A stretch of 6,687 nucleotides of DNA from the NCBI GenBank assembly GCA_001771055.1, contig MESS01000145.1, forward strand, positions 26,631 through 33,317, in the 5' to 3' direction. This DNA is from Caldithrix sp. RBG_13_44_9 (GTDB taxonomy: Bacteria; Calditrichota; Calditrichia; RBG-13-44-9). Below the pieces are notes generated by a model. It saw nothing but the letters and a program-made list of their open reading frames with translations. It ran no database searches and was not told where the DNA came from. Positions 1 to 4,002 of this stretch are shown in pieces. The position numbers and the translations under genes were made by a program. Positions within the stretch are counted from its first letter, which is position 1. Each line of letters begins with the position of its first letter.

Positions 1-1
1 G

Positions 2-595
2 AAAATTTTCATTGACAAACGGATTCCCCTGGGATCCGGTCTGGGCGGGGGGAGCAGTAACGCTGCAGCCTGTCTCAAGGCCATGAATGATCTTTTCCGA
101 CTAAATCTCTCAATGTCAGAGCAATTTCGCTTGGCGGCCCGGCTCGGCTCTGATGTCCCCTTCTTTATTCTGGGTAAAACTGCCCTGGTCAAGGGTCGGG
201 GAGAGGTGGTAATTCCGGTTCCTTTTCTGAAAGAATATCAAATTTTGCTGGTGTATCCTGGCCGGCCGAGTTCCACCGCTCAGATTTTTAATAATTTGGA
301 AATCGGCTTGACTAAATATGGGAGGGGCATTAAATTTGAGGCCGTCATTTCCAGGATAGCCAAGCTAGACGATTTAAGTAGTTATTTATTTAATGACTTA
401 GAAGATATCGTCTCGCGAAACTGTCCGGAAATAACCGGGATAAAGGAAAGGTTAAAAGACTGCGGGGCGCGGTACGTAAGTCTGAGCGGAAGTGGTTCAA
501 CGGTTTATGGCTTGTTTGATCTGCACACAGATGTTAGCAAAATAAAGCAGGAATTTCCCGCCAGCTATCTTGTGTTCACAGCCAACCCCCGGTGA
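2..595 (+). CDS. ispE: IspE, 4-diphosphocytidyl-2-C-methyl-D-erythritol kinase (5'-truncated by window edge)
   Basis: This is the C-terminal 197 residues of a GHMP-superfamily kinase. IspE phosphorylates the 2-hydroxyl of CDP-methylerythritol with ATP in the cytoplasmic MEP pathway to isoprenoids. The reading frame is open from base 2, so the ATG at base 83 is internal and the true start lies upstream of the window. The glycine-rich ATP-binding loop PLGSGLGGGSSN covers visible residues 9-20. GSDVPFF follows, with the conserved Asp at visible residue 51. FNDLE lies near residue 130, and the third GHMP motif LSGSGST lies at about 161-167. FNDLE and the C-terminal motif separate IspE from other GHMP kinases. 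The stop is only 4 bases before a tRNA-Gln, so the two are probably co-transcribed or the tRNA promoter lies inside ispE. The visible part looks intact. Confidence 0.93.
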   Translation, partial: KIFIDKRIPLGSGLGGGSSNAAACLKAMNDLFRLNLSMSEQFRLAARLGSDVPFFILGKTALVKGRGEVVIPVPFLKEYQILLVYPGRPSSTAQIFNNLEIGLTKYGRGIKFEAVISRIAKLDDLSSYLFNDLEDIVSRNCPEITGIKERLKDCGARYVSLSGSGSTVYGLFDLHTDVSKIKQEFPASYLVFTANPR

Positions 596-599
596 AAAT

Positions 600-671
600 T
601 GGGGTGTCGCCAAGCGGTAAGGCACCGGGTTTTGGTCCCGGCATTCGGGGGTTCGAATCCTCCCACCCCAG
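600..671 (+). tRNA. tRNA-Gln (anticodon UUG)
   Basis: A full cloverleaf can be folded by eye. The acceptor stem TGGGGTG (600-606) pairs completely with CACCCCA (664-670), including the U1-A72 pair typical of bacterial tRNA-Gln, with G671 as discriminator. The anticodon stem is CCGGG/CCCGG (625-629/637-641) around loop TTTTGGT, placing anticodon TTG at 632-634. The T arm carries TTCGAAT. The gene does not encode the 3' CCA, which must be added by a CCA-adding enzyme. No separate promoter or terminator is evident. It sits 4 bases after ispE and about 50 bases before rplY, so it is probably processed from a longer transcript. Confidence 0.97.
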
Positions 672-722
672 CAAATATTGGTAATAGTAGATTAATTTGA
701 ATAGATCATTTAGGGAGTAATT

Positions 723-1388
723 ATGGCTGAAACAAAATTAATTGCCAAGATGCGTGATAAAACCGGTAAAGGTGCGTCCCGTAAATATCGGGTGGATGGC
801 TGGATACCGGTGGAGTTCTATTCATCACATGATGAGAATGTTCATCTATTGCTGCCGAGCAAAGAGTATGAGAAGACTCTGATTCGTAGTCACGGTCTGT
901 TTAATCTGGAACTGGAAGGGCAGGAGAAGAATTACCAGTGCATCATCAAGGAACTGCAGATTGATCCGGTGAAGGGCACAGTATTGCATGCCGACTTTCA
1001 GGGTGTGAAAATGGGTGAGAAGATCCTCATCAAAGTGCCGCTGATGGTCCAGGGAACCTCCGCCGGTGTTAAAGCAGGTGGAATCATGGAGTTCATCATC
1101 CGGGAAGTGGAAGTGGAATGTCTTCCCACCGAAATTCCCGAAAAGCTGGTCATTGATGTAAGTGCCCTGAATATTGGCGACTCTATCCGGATTAAGGATT
1201 TAAAATTTGAGAATATCGTGATTCTCGATGATCCTGAGGAGACCGTAATTCTGGTCGAGCATCCGAAAATCGCCAAAGAATTTGAAGAAGTACCCGAGGG
1301 TGCAGAGGTGGTTGCTCCGGAAGAACCTCAGGAACCTGAAGTGATCCGTGCCCGCCGCAAAGAGGAAGATGAGGAAGAAGAAAAGTAA
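723..1388 (+). CDS. rplY: 50S ribosomal protein bL25, long CTC/TL5 form
   Basis: Large-subunit protein of 221 residues that binds 5S rRNA. It is the long two-domain form (TL5/CTC) rather than the roughly 95-residue E. coli L25. Residues 1 to about 92 form the 5S-binding domain, with GKGASRKYR at 15-23 in the place of the usual GKGA-Arg-rich motif and LQIDPVKGTVLHADF at 78-92. Residues from about 98 to 182 form the beta domain, with the signature CLPTEIPE at 133-140. The tail from about 185 is highly acidic, ends in EEDEEEEK and is probably disordered. The start is fixed by AGGGAG at 712-717, five bases before the ATG. In the usual motif the N-domain reads GKIPAVVYG, whereas here it is DGWIPVEFYS (25-34), a modest divergence. 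A hairpin follows the stop, then pth. Confidence 0.95.
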   Translation: MAETKLIAKMRDKTGKGASRKYRVDGWIPVEFYSSHDENVHLLLPSKEYEKTLIRSHGLFNLELEGQEKNYQCIIKELQIDPVKGTVLHADFQGVKMGEKILIKVPLMVQGTSAGVKAGGIMEFIIREVEVECLPTEIPEKLVIDVSALNIGDSIRIKDLKFENIVILDDPEETVILVEHPKIAKEFEEVPEGAEVVAPEEPQEPEVIRARRKEEDEEEEK

Positions 1389-1396
1389 AGAAATGT

Positions 1397-1430
1397 CAGA
1401 GGACTATTGCTATAGTCCTCTGTTACTTTC
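1397..1430 (+). terminator. Hairpin after rplY, probable intrinsic terminator or processing site
   Basis: A perfect 11-bp inverted repeat, CAGAGGACTAT (1397-1407) and ATAGTCCTCTG (1412-1422), encloses a TGCT loop. The downstream bases are pyrimidine-rich (TTACTTTCTCTTC) but lack an unbroken T tract, so termination may be partial. Only 23 bases separate the stem from the pth start, and no good promoter is visible in that gap. This hairpin may therefore modulate or process a shared rplY-pth message rather than end it. Confidence 0.6.
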
Positions 1431-1445
1431 TCTTCTTGATTACCA

Positions 1446-2030
1446 TTGAGCTCTCAATTGTACGTTATTGTCGGACTGGGAAATCCGGGACTCAGTTATA
1501 AACATACCCGGCATAATGTGGGATTCATGGTCCTGGATCTACTCGCCAAGAAACATCATCTGAAATTCGAAAAAGACAAAGGTCCTTATCGGACAACTCT
1601 GTTTTCTCTGAAAAATCAAAAGGTGCTTCTGGTAAAGCCGTTTACTTTTATGAATTTGAGCGGACAGGCTGTTCAGGCAGTCGTTACCAAAAAACGGATA
1701 TATGATCTGTCAGCTTTGCTGGTAGTTTGTGATGATATCAATTTGCCCTTTGGCACGCTCCGGCTGCGCGGATCCGGAAGCGCCGGCGGACAGAAAGGAC
1801 TGGTATCGATTATTTCTAATCTGGGTACCAGTGAGTTTGCCCGGCTGCGAGTGGGTATCGGCAGTAATTTTTCAGATGCGGCTGATTATGTTTTGTCACC
1901 TTTTTTAAAATCGGAACAAAAAGAATTACCTCACATTCTGCAGATTGCTGCTGGAGCCGTGGAATTTTTCATACTGGAGGGGTTGGAGCCCACCATAAGC
2001 CGATATAATAAAAATCTGCTGGAACCGTAA
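1446..2030 (+). CDS. pth: Peptidyl-tRNA hydrolase (Pth1 family), TTG start
   Basis: Pth cleaves the ester bond of peptidyl-tRNAs released prematurely from ribosomes, recycling tRNA in the cytoplasm. At 194 residues it has the normal length. Motifs in order: VGLGNPG (9-15) with Asn13; HTRHNVGF (20-27), where His23 matches the E. coli catalytic His20; KPFTFMNLSG (64-73) with Asn70; and VCDDINLPFG (94-103), whose Asp96 matches E. coli Asp93. The loop usually reading GGHNGL is GGQKGL here (114-119), replacing the positions of E. coli His113 and Asn114. No ATG fits: an in-frame TGA lies at 1437-1439. The candidates are TTG at 1446 or TTG at 1458, and neither has a clear Shine-Dalgarno. The family N-terminus, a few residues before VGLGNPG, fits either; 1446 is the longer choice. 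Confidence 0.93.
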   Translation: MSSQLYVIVGLGNPGLSYKHTRHNVGFMVLDLLAKKHHLKFEKDKGPYRTTLFSLKNQKVLLVKPFTFMNLSGQAVQAVVTKKRIYDLSALLVVCDDINLPFGTLRLRGSGSAGGQKGLVSIISNLGTSEFARLRVGIGSNFSDAADYVLSPFLKSEQKELPHILQIAAGAVEFFILEGLEPTISRYNKNLLEP

Positions 2031-2052
2031 TCGTCCTTTTGAATTACCGATT

Positions 2053-2097
2053 GGGCATTTGATCTGTTATGCCCGGGTTTTACGATGCTGGGCATAA
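2053..2097 (+). promoter_or_regulatory. Pair of mutually exclusive hairpins in the pth-rpsF gap
   Basis: Three segments share complementarity. GGGCAT (2053-2058) can pair with ATGCCC (2069-2074). The same ATGCCC, extended to TTATGCCC (2067-2074), can instead pair with GGGCATAA (2090-2097) as an 8-bp stem with a 15-base loop. The two hairpins cannot form together, the arrangement seen in attenuators and other RNA switches. No U tract follows the second stem, so a classic intrinsic-terminator mechanism is not supported. The segment lies within 70 bases of the pth stop and about 140 bases before rpsF, so it could belong to the pth 3' UTR or the rpsF 5' leader. Function is inferred only from base pairing. 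Confidence 0.4.
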
Positions 2098-2149
2098 AAG
2101 AAATAAAATTAATCGTAGATTTCACAGATTGTTATTTGTATATTTTTCG

Positions 2150-2214
2150 CCCCTTTAGGGGAAGCTTGTTAAAAAAACATTCATAATCCTATTCCGACTA
2201 TCAGTCGTCGGGAT
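2150..2214 (+). promoter_or_regulatory. Structured rpsF leader, candidate S6:S18 autoregulatory element
   Basis: Two hairpins lie just before the rpsF ribosome-binding site. CCCC-TTTA-GGGG spans 2150-2161. ATTCCGAC (2191-2198) pairs with GTCGGGAT (2207-2214) with one G-U pair and an 8-base loop; an alternative inner fold is CGACT/AGTCG (2195-2199/2203-2207). Many bacteria carry an rpsF leader RNA in which a conserved CCG next to a stem is bound by the S6:S18 complex, giving feedback control. Here a CCG occurs at 2194-2196, 11 bases before the AAGGAGGT. Whether this hairpin matches that RNA family needs a covariance-model search. No convincing -35/-10 pair is visible in 2031-2190. Confidence 0.35.
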
Positions 2215-2235
2215 CATAAGACCAAAGGAGGTTCC

Positions 2236-2691
2236 ATGGAAAGACTGTATAACACCATCTTTATCGTCGATATCTCCCAAAATCCTGATGAGAGTGAGAC
2301 CGTAACCAGCCGGATTCAGCAGTTAATTGAAGACTACGGCGGTATTATCAAGAAATTGAACCGCTGGGGTAAACGCCGTCTCACTTATCAGATCATGAAG
2401 AAATCGCACGGCTTTTATGTGGAGATTGAATTTACCGCCAACAGCAGGCTTAATATACCCAATACCCTGGAAGCTGAATATCGTATCAATGACCGGGTAC
2501 TGCGTCATATGACCTACATTGTGGACAAGAAGGAACTTATCCAGCGGGAAAAGAATTCCGGAAAGATCCAAAGAGCCGAAGATAGGAACAATGCGGCTAA
2601 AGCTCAATCGCTGGATGCCAGTAAAAGTCCTTTACCTGCACTTGAATTGCCGGTTGATCCGGAAAAAGATAATCAATCTGCCAAAGAATAG
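2236..2691 (+). CDS. rpsF: 30S ribosomal protein bS6 with long C-terminal tail
   Basis: Small-subunit protein that joins the 16S platform as a heterodimer with bS18. Residues 1 to about 98 form the S6 ferredoxin-like fold, starting YNTIFIVD (5-12) and including WGKRRLTYQI (44-53), HGFYVEIEF (58-66) and the INDRVLRHM segment (84-92). The remaining roughly 50 residues are charged and low in complexity (RAEDRNNAAKAQ, then LPALELPVDPEKDNQSAKE), making the protein longer (151 residues) than a typical 95-135. Glutamate-rich S6 tails are known in E. coli, but this one is mixed in charge. A strong AAGGAGGT at 2225-2232 precedes the ATG with short spacing. rpsR follows after 31 bases with no ssb or priB between. 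Confidence 0.95.
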   Translation: MERLYNTIFIVDISQNPDESETVTSRIQQLIEDYGGIIKKLNRWGKRRLTYQIMKKSHGFYVEIEFTANSRLNIPNTLEAEYRINDRVLRHMTYIVDKKELIQREKNSGKIQRAEDRNNAAKAQSLDASKSPLPALELPVDPEKDNQSAKE

Positions 2692-2722
2692 GCTATTTAA
2701 AATTCGATAAGGAGAATAAAAA

Positions 2723-2947
2723 ATGCTGCAGCGAAAAAAACGTACTTGTCGGTTCTGCGAAGCCGGAGATTTATTCATAGATTTTAGAGATGAGAAAAGA
2801 CTGGTACGGTTCTTATCAGAGCAGGGTAAAATAGTACCCCGCCGTACTTCCGGTAATTGTAATCAGCATCAGCGTCAACTGGCCCAGGCCATTAAAAGAG
2901 CCAGACATCTGGCAATGATCCCGTATGTTTCGGATATTCCGCGTTAA
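2723..2947 (+). CDS. rpsR: 30S ribosomal protein bS18 (zinc-ligand-containing form)
   Basis: Small 74-residue, strongly basic ribosomal protein, partner of bS6 on the 30S platform. The core IVPRRTSGNC (37-46) and QRQLAQAIKRARHLAMIPY (50-68) are typical of S18. It keeps four possible metal ligands, Cys9-X2-Cys12 and Cys46-X2-His49, as in the 'C+' zinc-binding paralogues; many S18 proteins have lost some of them. AAGGAG at 2709-2714 lies eight bases before the ATG. It sits between rpsF (31 bases upstream) and rplI (29 bases downstream), as expected for the S6 operon, and is presumably translated from the same message. Confidence 0.96.
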   Translation: MLQRKKRTCRFCEAGDLFIDFRDEKRLVRFLSEQGKIVPRRTSGNCNQHQRQLAQAIKRARHLAMIPYVSDIPR

Positions 2948-2976
2948 GCGATTGAAAAAATAATGAGGTCTAACAT

Positions 2977-3420
2977 ATGAAAGTGATCCTTCGTCAAGAT
3001 TATGAAAAACTGGGTAAAATAGGGGATATCGTATCGGTGAAACGGGGATTCGGTATGAATTACCTGATCCCGCTGAAAGTTGCTTATCCCGCTCAACCCA
3101 ATTTTGTCCGGATGGTACAGGAAGAACAGAATCAAAAATTAGTTCAGGTGAATAAACAGAAAAAACAGGCCGAACTCTTAGCGAAAAAGATGGAGGCAGT
3201 TTCGGTGACGCTGGCGGTGAGTGTCGGTGAAGGTGATAAAATGTTTGGTTCGGTTACCAATCAGGATATTGCCGATGCGTTAGTGAAGCAAGGTTATGAT
3301 ATCGATCGCAAGAAAATCGTCCTGGATGATCCTATTAAGGCATTGGGGATCTATTCCGTACCGATCAAATTGCATCAGGATGTGGAAACAAAAATCAAAG
3401 TATGGGTTGTGAAAGAATAG
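2977..3420 (+). CDS. rplI: 50S ribosomal protein bL9
   Basis: Large-subunit protein of 147 residues, the normal length, that binds 23S rRNA near the L1 stalk and helps maintain reading frame. The N-terminal rRNA-binding domain starts MKVILRQDYEKLGKIGDIV and has VKRGFGMNYLIP at 21-32. A long connecting helix covers about residues 41-75 and is rich in Gln, Lys and Glu. The C-terminal domain contains GDKMFGSVTNQDIADAL (86-102) and ends at about residue 146. The family signature usually reads NYLIPKGLA; here it is NYLIPLKVA (28-36), so the conserved Gly is replaced. GAGGT at 2965-2969 sets the start. It is the last gene of the rpsF-rpsR-rplI unit. Confidence 0.96.
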   Translation: MKVILRQDYEKLGKIGDIVSVKRGFGMNYLIPLKVAYPAQPNFVRMVQEEQNQKLVQVNKQKKQAELLAKKMEAVSVTLAVSVGEGDKMFGSVTNQDIADALVKQGYDIDRKKIVLDDPIKALGIYSVPIKLHQDVETKIKVWVVKE

Positions 3421-3424
3421 ATCA

Positions 3425-3491
3425 GGTCGGTTTTAGCCGGCCATTCATTCCCGTAAAATCCCTCGCAGCTAGTGAAAACCAAGTTAACTTG
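3425..3491 (+). other. rplI downstream region: weak hairpin and a 12-bp palindrome
   Basis: GGTCGG (3425-3430) can pair with CCGGCC (3437-3442) around a six-base TTTTAG loop with one G-U pair. No T tract follows, so it is a weak terminator candidate for the ribosomal operon. CAAGTTAACTTG (3480-3491) is a perfect 12-bp palindrome of the kind bound by dimeric regulators, but it may be chance. I see no gene between 3421 and the tRNA-Lys promoter. Confidence 0.25.
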
Positions 3492-3560
3492 TCCATGAAT
3501 TGTGATGCGGTATTTATTGGAATAATTGAACTTAAGTGGTGGTTTGTCATTTTTTTTGGC

Positions 3561-3589
3561 TTGACAGAACCGGCAAATCTTTCTATATT
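3561..3589 (+). promoter_or_regulatory. Sigma-70-type promoter of tRNA-Lys
   Basis: A consensus -35 TTGACA (3561-3566) and a -10 TATATT (3584-3589) are separated by exactly 17 bases. Transcription would begin around 3595-3598, about 12-15 bases before the mature tRNA 5' end at 3610. A run of eight T's lies just upstream (about 3550-3557). This is the clearest promoter in the window and fits the high expression expected of a tRNA gene. Confidence 0.85.
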
Positions 3590-3609
3590 GGCCGTGCTCA
3601 AAACGCAAC

Positions 3610-3682
3610 GGGCCAGTAGCTCAGGTGGTAGAGCAGCGGCCTTTTAAGCCGTTGGTCGGAGGTTCGATTCCTCCCTGGCTCA
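3610..3682 (+). tRNA. tRNA-Lys (anticodon UUU)
   Basis: Complete cloverleaf. The acceptor GGGCCAG (3610-3616) pairs with CTGGCTC (3675-3681) with one G-U pair, and A3682 is the discriminator. The D arm is GCTC-AGGTGGTA-GAGC. The anticodon stem is GCGGC/GCCGT around loop CTTTTAA (3641-3647), placing anticodon TTT at 3643-3645. The T arm is GGAGG-TTCGATT-CCTCC. The 3' CCA is not encoded. The gene forms a single-gene unit between a near-consensus promoter and a strong terminator. A degenerate copy of its anticodon-to-T-arm segment lies about 160 bases downstream. Confidence 0.97.
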
Positions 3683-3686
3683 CCCG

Positions 3687-3714
3687 AAAAAACCCGCGTC
3701 CAGCGGGTTTTTTT
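3687..3714 (+). terminator. Strong intrinsic terminator after tRNA-Lys
   Basis: ACCCGC (3692-3697) and GCGGGT (3703-3708) form a GC-rich stem with a five-base GTCCA loop, preceded by AAAAAA and followed by TTTTTTT (3708-3714). The A and T tracts flanking the stem make it read as a terminator on both strands, so it could also stop transcription coming leftward from the - strand operon. Confidence 0.9.
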
Positions 3715-3716
3715 AT

Positions 3717-3744
3717 TACAAAATACAAAATACAAAATACAAAA
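3717..3744 (+). repeat. Short tandem repeat, four TACAAAA units
   Basis: Four perfect head-to-tail copies of the 7-mer TACAAAA occupy 3717-3744, followed by one extra A. The array is AT-rich, directly follows the tRNA-Lys terminator and is not inside a credible gene. Such heptamer arrays can change copy number by replication slippage. Confidence 0.85.
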
Positions 3745-3799
3745 ATGCAGCAAGGATAATTGTCGAAATTATCCATTAATGTTCTACCCTCAAATATCT

Positions 3800-3822
3800 C
3801 TTTTAAGCCATTAGTCTGAGGT
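3800..3822 (+). other. Degenerate copy of the tRNA-Lys anticodon-loop-to-T-arm segment
   Basis: The 23 bases at 3800-3822 match bases 3641-3663 of the tRNA-Lys gene at 20 of 23 positions, beginning with a perfect CTTTTAAGCC and ending with GAGGT. The segment starts at the anticodon loop and stops in the T arm, the same part of tRNA genes commonly used as an attachment site by tyrosine integrases. No acceptor stem or D arm can be recognised around it, so it is not a functional tRNA. It could be an old att-site half, a failed duplication or a tRNA-derived repeat. No integrase gene is present. Confidence 0.6.
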
Positions 3823-3897
3823 CGAGCGAAGTGAAATCCGGCCTCTGATGTGGTTCTCTTAGAGAAAATCATGTGGGGGATTTCTTCCTGTTTCAAT

Positions 3898-3922
3898 AAA
3901 AATCAGCAAATTGCTGATTTTT
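3898..3922 (-). terminator. Bidirectional terminator downstream of the glycosyltransferase operon
   Basis: AAAAATCAGCA (3898-3908) and TGCTGATTTTT (3912-3922) form a perfect inverted repeat of up to 11 bp with a very short loop. Read on the - strand, the stem ends in TTTTT about 80 bases after the stop of the 402-residue glycosyltransferase, suiting it as that operon's terminator. Read on the + strand, it also ends in seven T's. The stem is AT-rich, so it is weaker than the tRNA-Lys terminator. Confidence 0.7.
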
Positions 3923-3928
3923 TTATTC

Positions 3929-3951
3929 GAAATTCGAGACTTGAAATTCGA
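3929..3951 (+). repeat. AT-rich GAAATTCGA direct repeat
   Basis: GAAATTCGA occurs at 3929-3937 and again at 3943-3951, with further TTCGAAATT-like pieces on both sides (3926-3955). The block is partly self-complementary and lies between the bidirectional terminator and the - strand operon. Read as protein it gives an 'FEIRDLKFEI' pattern, which I recognise as a common low-information translation of intergenic repeats in environmental bacterial genomes, so I treat it as a repeat and not a gene. Confidence 0.6.
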
Positions 3952-4002
3952 AATTAAAGAATCGTACCTAAAAAATATCATCTCAACTATTTTTAGCTGT
4001 TT

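Noticed and set aside
83..85. ATG as the start of the kinase gene
   Set aside because: The frame continues upstream and encodes the essential glycine-rich ATP-binding loop, so this Met is internal.
998..1276. Open frame on the - strand inside rplY
   Set aside because: It lies wholly antisense to a recognisable bL25 gene, is rich in Ser, Thr and Ile as expected of a shadow frame, and has no domain.
2519..2710. Alternative + frame overlapping the rpsF tail
   Set aside because: It is out of frame with the conserved bS6 protein and has no ribosome-binding site or family match.
3402..3647. Open frame on the + strand from the rplI end into tRNA-Lys
   Set aside because: It overlaps the rplI 3' end, the tRNA promoter and half of the tRNA, and its start has no ribosome-binding site. 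Its C-terminus is just translated tRNA.
3717..3744. Possible CRISPR array
   Set aside because: The repeat unit is only 7 bases with no spacers between copies. It is a simple tandem repeat.
3621..3896. Open frame on the - strand of 91 codons across tRNA-Lys
   Set aside because: It is antisense to the tRNA (giving the well-known spurious GGIEPPTNGLKG peptide), runs through the TACAAAA array and the terminator, and shows no family resemblance. Not a gene.
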